A stretch of 64,000 bases of DNA, from positions 82,714,278-82,778,277 of the forward strand of contig CM043967.1 of NCBI GenBank assembly GCA_014529385.2, in the 5' to 3' direction. The position numbers and the translations under genes are program-made. Positions 20,299 through 31,808 of this stretch are shown piece by piece (the first letter of the stretch is position 1; every line of letters begins with the position of its first letter). The DNA is from Adiantum capillus-veneris (Eukaryota; Streptophyta; Polypodiopsida; Polypodiales; Pteridaceae). Below the pieces are notes generated by a model, which saw only the letters and a list, made by a program, of their open reading frames with translations, was not told where the DNA came from and made no database searches.

Positions 20299-20864
20299 CT
20301 CCCCCTCGAGCTCTGCATGTCGCAGAGTCCAAGCATAGTCCGGAAACGTCGAAGCTTCTCAGCTCCGAGGGCCTTGGTAAAGATATCCGCTATCTGCTCC
20401 TCTATGCTGACGTAGACCAAGTCGATGTCGCCCGCCAACACTCGCTCTCGAACGTAGTGGTAATGGACCTCTATGTGCTTGGTCCTGGCATGGAACACTG
20501 GGTTCCTATCCAACTACATGCTGCTGAGGTTGTCACAATGGATGACAATCTGTTGGTCCACCTGCACTCCCAAGTCCTCAAGTAATGTGCGTAGCCAAGC
20601 TACCTCGCACACCGCAACTGCTGCACCTCTGTACTCGGCCTCTGTGCTCGATAAGGCAACCGTAGGCTGCTTTTTGCTGCTCCAAGTAACAGTATCACTC
20701 CCAAAAGAGAACATGAAGCCACTCGTAGATCTCCTATCAACAATGCTACCTGCCCAATCTACATCTGTATACCCATACAATGCTAATGGCACATCTGCTG
20801 CATAGAACAATGCGTAGTCAAGAGTCCCTTGCACATACCGAATTGTGCGTCGTACTCCATCCAA
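20271..20864 (-). pseudogene. pol: Copia A RNase H
   Basis: One frame with a single TAG at 20514. It contains the copia RNase H motifs GYTDVDWAG, RRSTSGF, WSSKKQPTVALSSTEAEYRG and HCDNLSS, then the C-terminal RTKHIEVHYHYVRE and IADIFTKAL segments. These features make it nearly full length. It reads out into the 3' LTR. It lies downstream of the RT, from which it is separated by a frameshift near 20870. Confidence 0.9.
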
Positions 20865-21223
20865 ATGTGGCTCGTGATAGTCAAGTAGATTAGACTACCC
20901 ACAATCTTCCTGTACATCTTGACATCCTCAACAACATCACCCTTCTCTGCACTCAGCTTTGCATTCACATCCAAGGGAATAGAAATTGGCTTACAATCAG
21001 CCATACCATACTTTGACAACATGTCCAAATCATACTGTCTCTATGACATCCATACACCCTCTGGAGTCCTGATCACCTCAATGCCAAGAAAGTAGCGCAA
21101 CTCGCGCAAATCTTTCATTTCAAACTCCTGTTTGAGAAGACCCTTCACATGGTCAATCTCCATAGCATTGTCACCCACAATAATAAGCTCATCTACATAT
21201 ATGGTAATGACCACAATCCCCAC
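20783..21223 (-). pseudogene. pol: Copia A RT C-terminal half
   Basis: One frame with a stop at 21041. It holds the RT catalytic region as YVDELIIVG, where copia elements normally have YVDDL: the second catalytic aspartate is Glu. It continues with FEMKDLRELRYFLGIEV and the YRKIVGSLIYL connection segment. It is shifted in frame from the N-terminal RT half that ends at 21193. Confidence 0.9.
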
Positions 21224-23763
21224 ATCACTCTCACGTACATAGAGTGAATGATCAGCATGAGCTCTCCTAAACCCAATACTGACAAGTACTTGGCAATCCT
21301 GTCATACCATGCTCTAGAGCCCTGCTTCAAACCATACAAAGCTTTGAGAAGTCCGCATACATAATCTAGGTAACCTGGATCGACATAACCAGGTGGCTGG
21401 TCCATATACACTTCCTCTTGCAACTCACCATTCAAGAAGGCATTCTTTACATCCATTTGATGCATAATCCATCCTCTAGATGCAGCCAGTGCTATGACAG
21501 CTCTCACAGTCGTCATCTTTGCCACTGGAGCAAAGGTCTCCTCATAGTCTATGCCATACGTCTGTGCATAACCCTTTGCGACCAACCTTGCCTTATGCTT
21601 AGTTTTATACACCCATTTACAGCCAATAGCTTTCTTGCCACTTGGCAATGGCACCAACTCCCATGTGTCGTTTGCTTCCAATGCAGCCATCTCTTCATTC
21701 ATTGCATCATCCCAATGCAAATTTTCAACTGCATCCTCAAAACATGTGGACTCCACATCCTGTATCACCTTAGCCATGTAGGCTTGGTGATGCGCTAGAT
21801 ACCCATCATAAGTCAGTTTCTGAACTGGATTTCTGACTCTGTTAGATCTGCGCGGTCCTGGGTCACTCCTTTGCCCTCTAGAAACTTCTTGTACTTTCCT
21901 TACACCAGGTGTCCAGACAGCCGGAATTCCAAATTCCTCATCAAGACTTTGTTCAGAACCATCTGAATCCATGTCTATATGTGAAAAACCTGATGATGCA
22001 TCAGCCATAAAGGGAGGTTCATCAACCTTTTCCTTTCCTTTTCGTGATACATTCCATGTACCTGTTGGTGGAGTAACCTGCGTACGTAGTCTACCATTCC
22101 ATGGCTTCTCAACAGAGCCACGAGAAGACGAGTCTTGTGGTCCACTCAAAACCTGTGACTGTGGCCTCACATTTTGTACAACCACATCATCTTTTACATC
22201 AGCCCCAATAGTGTCATGTGCATTACTGTACCAGCTGCTCATCTCATCAAAGACTACATCTCTGCTCACTCGTAATTCTCGTGTAGTAGGATTGTAGCAC
22301 CTATACCCCTTTTGTTCAAGGGAATATCCCACAAGAATACACAATTTCCTATGCAACTCATCTGGTACATGCACATAAGCTATGCAGCAAAACACTTTCA
22401 AGTGTGCCAAATCAGGCTTTTTACCTGTAAACTTTTCCTTAGGTGTTACATCATGCACCGCAGCTGTAGGTGTCCTGTTCATAATGTACACAGCTGTATT
22501 TTCAGCTTCAACCCAGAAATGATGAGGCATGTTCTTCTCATTCATCAATGCACATGCAACCTCTGCAATGTGTCTGTTTTTCCTTTTTGCGACCCCATTC
22601 TGCTGTGGAGTATATCTGCATGTAAACTGCCTACGTATACCATACATTCGCAGAAAATCTGAAAAATCGTTGGAGAAGTACTCTCCCCCTCCATCTGACC
22701 TCAATGTCTTGATTTGCATATCTGTCTCCTTCTCAATCATGACTTTGAAGTCCTGAAAGTGGCCAAACACTTCACTTTTGTTACGCATGAAGTAGACCCA
22801 TACTTTCCTTGTATGGTCATCAATGAAAGAGACATAATACCTGCAACCATGTATACTTGCAGTATCGCTTGGACCCCAAACATCTGTGTGCACCACCTCA
22901 AGTGTCTTTTTACATACATTGCGCTCATATGGAAATGAGCCCTTTGACTGTTTTCTAAACTGGCATGCTGCACACACTTTATGCATACCATCGACCTTGA
23001 ATTTGGGCAAACCGTTTACAATCTGTTTTGATTGCATGTTGCGCAATCTGTGCTCATTGACATGGCCAATGCATTTGTGCCAAATTTCAACATCAGCCAC
23101 AACACCTGTGCCCTGTGCAAATAATGCATCTTTTACCTCAGGCATGTCTACATTCAGCGTAAACATGCTGCCCACACATTTTCCCTCTGTGATCAGCTTA
23201 CAGCCATTCTGGAAATCTTCTACATAACACCCCTTTGGATTGAAGCAAACCTGCAAACCCTGCTCAACCATTTGTCCAGCAGAAACAAGATTCTTTGTAA
23301 TGTTTGGGACATGAAGTACATCTGCTAAGTACTTTGATTTCCCACTCTTTATATTTAGAGGTATGTCCCCTACATGAGCAATGGGGTGAGCTATGTCATC
23401 TCCTGTCTGCACATAGCCTGACACATCTGGTTTGTGCATATCTCTAAACCACTCTCCACGAGACGTCATGTGATTAGAGGCACCTGAATCCACATACCAA
23501 ACATCATCTTGGGTGGAATTCTCTGCAGTCATTGTATTCATTACATGCTGCATAACAAACATGCGCTCATTTTTGTTGTCATCTGCGTCTCTGCTAGTAG
23601 ATGCATAGTTGCCCTGTTCTCTCTTTCCACTTGCTTTTCCCTTTGGACAGTCACGTGACATGTGACCTCTTTCACCACAAGTCCAACATTCTCTGCTATC
23701 TACAGTATGTTGCTGCCTGCTTGATCCTGCACCACAACCTCTTTGAATCCCCCTGCCTTGAGA
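21193..23763 (-). pseudogene. pol: Copia A zinc knuckle, protease, integrase, RT N-terminus
   Basis: An 822-codon stretch is uninterrupted from 23661. Upstream, in the same frame after the TAG at 23764, is a CCHC knuckle ([14 protein letters not shown]). Protease: [11 protein letters not shown]. Pre-integrase zinc finger: [12 protein letters not shown] and CAACQ. Integrase: first acid in HTDVWGP, second in LRSDGGGEY, but the catalytic Glu is replaced, because [10 protein letters not shown] stands where NGVAERKNRH is the family norm. RT begins [20 protein letters not shown] and runs through KNAFLNGEL and [13 protein letters not shown] before a frameshift. The long open frame alongside a charge-reversed catalytic residue suggests recent death. 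Confidence 0.93.
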
Positions 23764-24514
23764 CTAGTTTCCCCTACCACCTGTATTGTTTTGATTTGAT
23801 TGACCTTCTTGAAATTGGCCCCTGCAACCCCTTGGGCCTCGACCACGACCTCTACCTCTACCTCTATTGGAGTTAGAATAGAAGGCCTGTTCAGAATTAT
23901 TTGTTCCATGAGAAGAAGATGTGTCAAGGTCCTTCTCCTCAAGAATAAGCATAGAAATCAAATCTTGGAACACGGGGATGTCGTCTCTTGTATTCATGGA
24001 AGACCTGAAATGTACATACTCATCTCCTAGACCATTCAAGCATGCACGGACAATGTCATCGTCTTCCACTGAGACTTTAATAGATCCAAGAGCCTCGATG
24101 ATACTCTTGATCTTCAAAGCATAATCATTGATGGAGAGGTTGTTCCTCTTAACCTGATTTAGCTCCGACTTTAGTTGAAGCTTCCTGGACTTGGTGTTCA
24201 CCTCGAACACTCTGCCTAAGTTTTTCCATGCAATGGCGGGGGTTTCAGTATCCTGTAGATAGCCCATCATGCCATTTGTGATGCTCATGGAAAGCCAATA
24301 CATCACTTTTCTCTGGCCTTGTTGCCAATCTCTCAGCTTTTCTTTGTTCTGCTGTAGCATTTGCCTCGGGAATCTCTGGTTCTTTTTCATTGTCTCCTTC
24401 TACATAGTCCCAATAACCTTTTCCTTTTAGGAAATTTGTTATTCTGAACTTCCATGCAGGGTAGTTATTTTTCTCAAGCTTCTCAGTAACAATCTGACTG
24501 AAACCGTCAGACAT
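23764..24514 (-). pseudogene. gag: Copia A gag
   Basis: ATG at 24514 (MSDGFSQIVTEKLEKNNYPAWK), a typical copia gag start with the N-x-x-x-W motif. A frameshift around 24330-24390 moves it into the frame 24390-23764, which carries the UBN2-type capsid region (KLQLKSELNQVKR, INDYALKIKSI, FQDLISMLILEE) and an Arg/Gly-rich tail (RGRGRGRGRG). A TAG at 23764 separates it from the zinc knuckle. It forms the particle shell. Confidence 0.9.
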
Positions 24515-24780
24515 CTTGAAGCACTAAGATAAAATAGCTGCAATCTGCAAAAACCTGCAAATCTACTAAACCTGCTATCGTGGTACCTGTAACGCTTTCT
24601 ACACTCAACGAGTGTCCACAATCAAGCGTATATACAACCACTGTACTTGTACTGTAAATCTCTTTGTACTGCACTTTGGAGACCTGTTCAGAAACTTGTA
24701 CGAAAAACGGCATCTGGTCGTGGATTGCGAACGAAGGGATTGTGATGCTCTTGCTCTCTTAGCCTCTCTTGCCTGCACCA

Positions 24781-24793
24781 GGCTCTGATACGA
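24781..24793 (-). promoter_or_regulatory. Primer binding site of copia A
   Basis: Minus strand reads TCGTATCAGAGCC directly after the 5' LTR end; the second base differs from the initiator-Met-type consensus TGGTATCAGAGC. Confidence 0.8.
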
Positions 24794-25114
24794 TGTAAAG
24801 AAAGAAGATGCAAGAGAGCTACACAAGACAAGCACACACCACATAGAGATGGAAAGCTTCTTCTTCTTCTCACAGAAAAGAGAGTACAAAATGACTAAGT
24901 GCTAAAACTGAAAAGTAGCACATATGTACATGCGGTCACTAAGTGTGAACTCGCTAGAAGCATACTAGGCTAGCACTATAAGTGTAGTCCAGCTGTAGAA
25001 TCACTGGTAGAGATCCTCCGTGTCGGTCACCTAATGCGCCAGTGAGTAAATGCCGTAAGCGGCCAAGACCCATAGTGGATGCCAACTCAAGATGTAGAGC
25101 TCGACATCTCAACA
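24794..25114 (-). repeat. 5' LTR of copia A
   Basis: Pairs with 19981-20298. The right edge CATCTCAACA is the LTR start (TGTTGAGATG on the minus strand). Confidence 0.93.
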
Positions 25115-25903
25115 GTTTCGATGTTCAGTAGCATATGATCTATTACGATCTGTGTCAAATCGACGCTAATAGCACATATGAGTGGGATGATCAGATCATC
25201 CATAATATTCACAAGAAGAAGAAGAAGAGTCTCTAGATAAACGTGGTTGTTTTGTGGTAATATTGTGTTCTTCATCATATTGCCGTGCCCAACAATCATC
25301 TTCAGTATGGCCATTTGTGTTGCAATAAGAACATTGCTTACTAGAAAATTTGAGACGAGAGAAAATATTACCACGAGGGCCACCTCTGCAATTTCCTTGT
25401 TGAAAAGGAGGCCTTTGAGCATAAAAAGCATGTTCCATATGTTGTGACTCAGTCTCCTCTTGTGAGATCATAGCTGTATCATGACTAGCATTACGTCGTT
25501 CTTGACGTTGAGAGTATTCAATTAAAGACATGCAGGCTTGGTCAAAATCAAGACCATCTTTATTAGAGAGAATAGTAACAATGTTATCATAAGAGGAGTC
25601 CTTCACCGTATCAAGGACAAGTATAATAAGGTGCTTTTGTGGAATAGGATCATCGGCAACAGCAGCAAGTTGATTAATTATAGATTTGAAAGACTCAATA
25701 TGTCCCGTCATGGAAGTACCAACTTCATATTGTATCTTATTAAGCAAGCCTCTCAAATAAAGTATTTTTGTGACAGATTTCTTCTGAAATTTTGCAATAA
25801 GGTACTTCCATACGTCGTGGGAAGTAGGTAGTTCATACATATGAAGCAAAAGGGAATCCCTAAGAGCAGAAAGAATATACCGACGAGCTACTTTATCACG
25901 TTG
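25115..25903 (-). pseudogene. gag: Copia B gag, main part
   Basis: The frame ending at 25196 encodes a UBN2-type copia capsid (VARRYILSALRDSLLL, VWKYLIAKFQKKS, LRGLLNKIQYE, FKSIINQLAA) and a CCHC knuckle (CSYCNTNGHTEDDC). The N-terminal residues of the open frame upstream of about 25903 come from the LTR of inserted element C, not from gag. The missing N-terminus is at 31491-31808. After 25196 the frame shifts and joins the protease fragment across copia A. Confidence 0.88.
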
Positions 25904-27064
25904 TGGGCGGGATGGAAACACACAGAACGTCTCTATAACGACCCGACACACACTCTTGGGAAGATACACACACACAGACACACTATGGGGAACCACTTGG
26001 CTTACACAACCCACCTAGCCAAGACAGGGAACACACCGATGGAGCGAGAGGAGAGAGACTATCTGTTTACCCACTCCACAGAGAGAGAGAGAGAGAGAGA
26101 GACACACACACACACACACACCCAAAACCTCAGCTCAAAAGAGAAGAATTTCTGATGCTTAGATAAAATAGAGCCTGGGCCAACACCAATGGGGCAAATA
26201 GCTCACACAATATGGGTAAAAGATACCAGATACAATCACAAATTAGAGCAGAAGCTTCACTCATAGGAGAAACTTACACAGCCAAGACAGCAGAAAAAAA
26301 TTGAGGAATTTGGCAAAATGGACATCTCCATCGTATTCGGAACGGCCCAAAACCCCAGTCTACAATGTCAAAGCGCTCAAATCCGACCTCGGATGAGCAG
26401 TTTACGGCCAAAATAGGCTCCAAAATGAGCAAAAACATAGTTGCGGCTGTTCCTCCTCTCTTCTCCACGTTTTTTCTGGTCTTCTCTCTATTTTTTCAAT
26501 TCCCACACTTAGCTTTTTTAGTTGGGCACCCTTGGCCTTTTAGATGACGTCAAATGGACCCCGAACAGGCCAAAAACTGACCTCGCAGTGCATGGTTGTC
26601 ACCTTTTTTGCATCATCCGCACACCTGGCACTCAGGTTTTTTCAATAATGCATCCTGCCACCATGTGAAGTGGCCCCAAAATATGGTCCTCATGATGAAC
26701 TTTCTGCATAATTATCACAAGAAAACATCCACGTCGTGTCCGTACTTATCAACGTGCAAGTATTGACCCCATTCGACCTCCTAACGCCACTAGATGTCAC
26801 CTGGCGCACCTGCTTACCTCATGCCATCGGCCCCTGGATAGCTTTCTCGAGAAGTTTTACGCGCTACCGACTCCTCATTATTGTAGAAAAAACACACTGG
26901 TACTGGTAATAGTGAAAATCGATGCACTATGTACATGTTGTCCTACCTGTACACATGTGGGCCCCACGCAACCACTTGGCTTTGGAAAATGGGCAATCCT
27001 TTATTCGATGCACCATGCATGTGTATGTACATATGCGCAATCCCTTTCTCTAAAAACCTCCTCA
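25904..27064 (-). repeat. 3' LTR of C
   Basis: Homologous to about 30341-31490 over its whole length, from GGGCGGGATGGAAACACAC to the CTCCT region. Contains (GA)n/(CA)n runs at 26079-26121. Confidence 0.85.
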
Positions 27065-27275
27065 GATAATTTGCCCATCCGCTAGCCTGCTAGAGCATTC
27101 ATCCTCCGCAGCAGCAAAAAGAGATATTCACTCCACCTGGATCCCACACAAAAACACTTTGCATTCCCTGCATCAAAAACTTAATCAAGCTTCCACCTGG
27201 TTCCCAAGGAAAACCTGTAGAGATTCCATATATCAACTTTGCATCAAGAAAACCATCAATTACTTTGGCATAGAC

Positions 27276-27980
27276 CTACATGTGCAAATATATCTCCTTC
27301 TCCATAGCTGACAGGTCTCCACTATTCATTTGTGTCATCAATTCTTGCTTCTTCGACAATTCGACCTTGGTTTGCATCAGCCCTTCAATCACTTCATAAG
27401 GCCCTTCACTTTCATCTTCAACTTCATTTGCAAATGAAACTAAGCCAGACTCCTGGATTTCTTTGTCCATCAAAAGAAATGCAACATCAACATCCTCATC
27501 TTCATAAAGCTCCTCCAATCGTTTCCTTGTGTCCATATTATATAGCTTCTTGGCACCTGTCTTTCCATAGAGGCTAATAGTACCACGTCGCCAATCTTGA
27601 ACAGCTCCCACTGCACGTAACCATGGTCTGCCCAATATGATAGGATATGCTCCCAACCCCGCTGGCATCACATGAAATTCAACCACCACCTTTGCATCAT
27701 ACGACTCCATATCTAAGCTCTTTACAACACCCAAACATTTTACTTTCTGATGGTTTGCCAATCTAATCCGGAAGCCTGACACCCCAGTCACTGTGAGACC
27801 CATATTCTCAACGCATGAGTGTGTTATCACACATATTTGGGCTCCGCAATCCACATAACCTTGTCCCAAATTTTTTCTTTTATGCCATATATCTACGATT
27901 GGACAAATGTCTGGTAGCTCATCCATTGCCAACACCTTCACTGAACCCCTCTCTGGCTCTTTCTCCATTGGGTTAACCAT
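27276..27980 (-). pseudogene. C aspartic protease
   Basis: A 234-codon open frame with a gypsy-type protease: GYVDCGAQICVITHSC, a beta-strand/flap region (FRIRLANHQKVKCLGVV), and the C-terminal signature YPIILGRPWLRAVGAVQDW. This layout matches the G2 protease (VDGGAQICIM, ILGRPWL), so C belongs near the same lineage. The active site reads D-C-G-A, where G2 has D-G-G-A; activity is doubtful. No RT follows: the coding sense fades out by 27065. Confidence 0.85.
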
Positions 27981-28078
27981 CCTCTTCCACTATCACTTTA
28001 GCTTAGGCAACATCTCTATAAGCTCCCCAAAAGTAACATCTGCCTTCCTGCTTGTTAGATCCTTCTTCAAGTCATAGC

Positions 28079-28696
28079 TTACTTGCCCATCCTCTTGCGA
28101 CGAGCTCTCCTTTTCCTCTTGGCCTTGACATCCTCGCCTTCATGGCTCTTTCCCTTCTTCTTACTAGGACCTGGGGCACTTCTTCCTTCCTTTTTCTCTG
28201 TGGTCCTCTTCCCAATAGGCATCACTAATGTATCCTCTAGCTTTGATGCCTTCTCCAAAGTGACTACACTTAGCAATTTTGTCTTTCCCTTTTCCTCCTG
28301 AGTTAATCCACTGGTTCCTTCATCTCCCTTTATTTCGATGCCATAATCATTTGACCTAGTTAGCACCTGTCTTGGCAATGGATACATGTATCCCCCCATC
28401 CTTGGTGGCTTATCACATTGCGGGCTGATGTGGCCCAGCTCTCCGCAATTATAACATGTGGGCGTCTGCCTCCAGAGCCTACCATTGCTTTGTCTAGCAC
28501 CATTCCTAGGTCTTTCTTCACCTCCTGGCTGATTTGAAAACCTCCCTCGACCTCGATTATTTCCCACTTGACCTAGCATGTTTAGGCTGAGATTCTTCAT
28601 TAAATCTACCACTTGCCTCATGTCTTGCCTTAGCCGATCATCTTGCACTACTGTAGTGACCACTGTTGGCATAACCTGAGGAGTAACAGAAACCAC
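28079..28696 (-). pseudogene. gag: C gag C-terminal part with zinc knuckle
   Basis: A 205-codon frame with a CCHC knuckle (CYNCGELGHISPQC), Arg/Gly-rich flanks (RGRGRFSNQPGG) and a highly basic tail rich in Lys and Arg. It would bind the RNA genome in the particle. It is followed by a broken linker to the protease at 27980. Confidence 0.85.
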
Positions 28697-28717
28697 TGAA
28701 TCAAGATGAACCCGACC

Positions 28718-29311
28718 TTACGAAGAATCCATAGGCTGAAATTCAGACCTCATGGGCAAAGACTCCACCCCTAACTGGCTTATTTTCCACAACTTCCACT
28801 CTTTGTTCCTTGCTACCTCTAGTGCATCTCCATATGTCCTAGGCTTCTTTAGCTCCACTCTCCAATGTAGATTCTCCCAAAGACCAGCCAAGAACCCGTC
28901 CTTCTTCATCATGTCAGGCGGGGGTACCTGTGGTGCTAAGGCTTTGCACATCCTCTCCCATGCCAATGAGAACTTACGTATGTACGCATCTACTGGCTCA
29001 CCTTCCTTCTACACCAAACCTTGTACTTTTTGCCACACTTTGTCGGGATCTTCTATCTTCACAAACTCCACCTCCAATCCATGCCTTAGATTGTCCCAAC
29101 TCAATCTTACCGGTGGATCAACCCCCCGCAACTCGTCTTCAAATGCTTTGGACCAAACTCGTGCATCACTCTTCAAACAGATTTGGAGAAGACGTAACAT
29201 TTGCGATGGGTCATGAATCTAGTTGCTAATGCAGGCAACCTCCATCTTTTCCAAAAAGTCTTCCACATCTGCATTACTTTTTCCATGAAACTCCGCATAA
29301 GAGAAATCCAT
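28718..29311 (-). pseudogene. gag: C gag N-terminal capsid part
   Basis: The ATG at 29311 starts MDFSYAEFHGKSNADVEDFLEKME. Stops fall near 29219 and 29009, and the readable capsid segments are SDARVWSKAFEDEL, LRHGLEVEFVKI and DAYIRKFSLAWERM. This matches the retrotransposon gag fold used by gypsy elements. Only nonsense mutations, not large gaps, break it. Confidence 0.8.
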
Positions 29312-30340
29312 GGCTACCCAAATTACGATGCTTTGAGAACCCCTTTGAACACACGTGCAAGAACCCAAAACTTTTGACTGACTCAATTCCCAGAAACTTC
29401 AATGGAGCTCAACTTTAGATAAGAACAAACACATGCACATCAAATGAGTTTTCATAGTTAATCATCGGAATTACAACAGGCAAAGGACATTGCAGGATCT
29501 CTCTTAATCTTCTTGGCCCGAACATAAAGACTATACGCTGCTGGAAAAAAATCTTCCTGGACACATGAACATTTATCTGGATTCTCTGGGTTAAATGAAA
29601 AGGAGTGAATTGAGGGCCATTTTGATCATCCATTAAAGTCAACCATGCAGCTCCCAAGAAAGCACACCTATCTTATCCTCTGATTTTGCCAGAATTTCAA
29701 CAGCATAACAGCATAAATGGCTCAAAATACCAAAAAACCAGCCATCATAACTTGGAAAAATTTTGACAGAGTTTCCCTAGAAGTAGAGCAGTAGGAACCC
29801 AAAATATAGACTGTATCTGGATGCATAAACTGTCAACAATAGAACCGCAGCATCAAATAGGACTCACTGGCACATAGCCTATGGCGAGGTCACGAAAAGG
29901 GTGCTCCAGCTACGTGTATCACGGAAAGGATCTCCACATTTGAGAATCCCCCAGCTGAATAAAACCTAACGCTATCGACCCTCACACGAAGGCTAATGCA
30001 AATCGCATATAGTCAAGTTTCAGAAATGACTATCTTCCAGACCAAGTCTCAGAAATGGCTGAGACTGCCAAATAAAACCAAGTATGGCTCCACAAATGCA
30101 TACAATGGCAGTTGCCAACAGTAACGTACAATCCAGCAAACAATGCGCTCAAACAGGCTCCAAATGATGCATACCCACAACAACTGCAAGTGACACCACT
30201 GCTAGTATATGACTTTACTCCAGCTACCTGTACCTGTGTGAATCACCTGTACCTGTACCTGTACCTGTACCTATCCCTGTAACCTGTAACCTGTAATCCC
30301 GAATCTCAAAGCTTGAAGCTCAAAGCAGAAGGTACTTGAA
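29312..30340 (-). other. C leader region
   Basis: No coding signal. Contains an ACCTGT-type hexamer array at 30228-30290. The usual TGGTATCAGAGC primer site is not visible beside the 5' LTR; the adjoining minus-strand sequence reads CTTCAAGTACCTTCTGC. Confidence 0.5.
30228..30290. repeat. ACCTGT hexamer tandem array
   Basis: Several tandem copies of TACCTG/ACCTGT, some interrupted, about 50 bp from the 5' LTR of C, where a primer binding site would be expected nearby. Confidence 0.85.
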
Positions 30341-31490
30341 GAAGGGCGGGATGGAAACACACAGAACGCCTCTATAACGACCCGACACACACTCTTGGGA
30401 AGATACACACACACACACACACTATGGGGCACCACTCGGCTTACACAACCCACCTGGCCGAGACAGGGAACACACCGATGGAGCGAGAGGAGAGAGACTA
30501 TCCGTTTACCCACTCCACACAAAAAGACACACACACACACACACACCCAAAAACTCATCTCAAAAGAGAATAATATCTAATGCTTAGATACAATAGATCT
30601 TGGGCCAACACCAATGGGGCAAATAGCTCACACAATATGGGTAAAAGATACCAGATACAATCACAAATTGGAGCAAAAGCTTCACTCATAGGAGAAACTT
30701 ACACAGCCAAGACAACATAAAAACAGTGAGAAATTTGGCAAAATGGACAGCGCCATCGCATCCGGAACGGCCCAAAACCCCAATCTACAATGTCAAAGTG
30801 CTCAAATCCGACCTCGGATGAGCAGTTTATGACCAAAACAGGCTCCAAAATGAGCAAAAACACACCTGCGGTTGTTCCTCCTCTCTTCTCCATGTTTCTG
30901 ATCTTCTCTCTGTTTTTTCAGTTCCCACACTTAGCTTTTTTAGTTGGGCACCCTTGGCCTTTTAGATGACGTCAAACGAACCCCGAACAGGCCAAAAACT
31001 GACCTCGCAGTGCATAGTTGTCACCTTTTTTGCATCATCCACACACTTGGCACTCAGCTTTTTTCAATAATGCATCCCGCCACCACATGAAGTGGCCCCA
31101 AAATATGGTCCTCATGATGACCTTTCTGCATAATTATCACAAGAAAACCTCCACGTCGTGTCCGTACTTATCCACGTGCAAGTATTGACCCGATTCGACC
31201 TCCTGACGCCACTAGCTGTCACCTAACGCACCTGCTTACCTCATGTCGTCGGCCCACGGATAACTTTCTCAAGAAGTTTTACGTGCTACCAACTCCTCAT
31301 TATTGTAGAAAAAATACACTAGTACCGGTAATAGTGAAAATAGATGCACTATGTACATGATGTCCTACCTGTACACATGTGCGCCCCACGTAACCACCTG
31401 GCTTTGGAAAATGGGCAATCCTTTATTCGATGCACCATGCATGTGTATGTACATATGTGCAATCCCTTGCTCCAAAAAACTCCTAAAACA
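30341..31490 (-). repeat. 5' LTR of C
   Basis: Pairs with 25904-27064. Both copies share a motif-rich stretch (CCCACACTTAGCTTTTTTAG) and (AC)n runs near 30403-30421 and 30528-30547. The right edge is probably ...CTAAAACA at 31490. Confidence 0.82.
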
Positions 31491-31808
31491 TTGTTGTCAA
31501 TCCGTATATGCAACATTCCAATCTTCAAATATAGGTCCTTCAGTGATAAGCACATTATCATGATCCGTATCAACAGGCTGAGACGGACAAACATGATTTC
31601 CAAGGACAACATCAGAGAGTTCATCGCCTTCAAGAATTAACAACATATTTGCTTTCCACCCTGGAAATCCTTGGCCTTGGAAAGGAGGAACAGAATGCTG
31701 GCCAGAAGGAAAGCCATTGACAAGAATAGTCATAGCCATATCTAGTCGCGAGAAGACGTATAAAATAAGATCGCAGAATCTGCACACCATATATGGTGAA
31801 GGCTGCAA
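31491..31808 (-). pseudogene. gag: Copia B gag N-terminus
   Basis: Minus-strand frame with the typical copia gag opening: FPGWKANMLLILEGDELSDVV, then PIFEDWNVAYTD. A TGA at 31497-31499 stands where a Trp codon would be expected. Its sense continues in the segment 25903 downward, so element C lies exactly inside the gene. The start codon is probably one of the methionines near 31736-31808. Confidence 0.75.

Larger units (their letters stand above)
19981..25114 (-). mobile_element. Complete Ty1/copia retrotransposon A nested in B
   Basis: LTRs at 19981-20298 (318 bp, 3') and 24794-25114 (321 bp, 5'), near-identical and flanked by the 5-bp duplication GTTTC (19976-19980 and 25115-25119). The PBS (TCGTATCAGAGCC, one mismatch to the usual site) is next to the right LTR and the PPT (CTCGAGGGGGAG) next to the left LTR. 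The internal gene order gag-protease-integrase-RT-RNase H is that of Ty1/copia. Frameshifts and catalytic changes show that it is dead. Confidence 0.95.
25904..31490 (-). mobile_element. Gag-protease-only LTR element C nested in B
   Basis: Two long LTRs of about 1.15 kb (25904-27064 and about 30341-31490), clearly homologous, surround an internal region with gag and protease but no RT, RNase H or integrase. It splits the B gag frame: the coding sense of B runs from 31497 straight into 25903. Exact edges are uncertain by a few bases. The flanks share only a short TTG-containing match, so the target duplication is not clean. It would depend on enzymes from another element. Confidence 0.82.
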
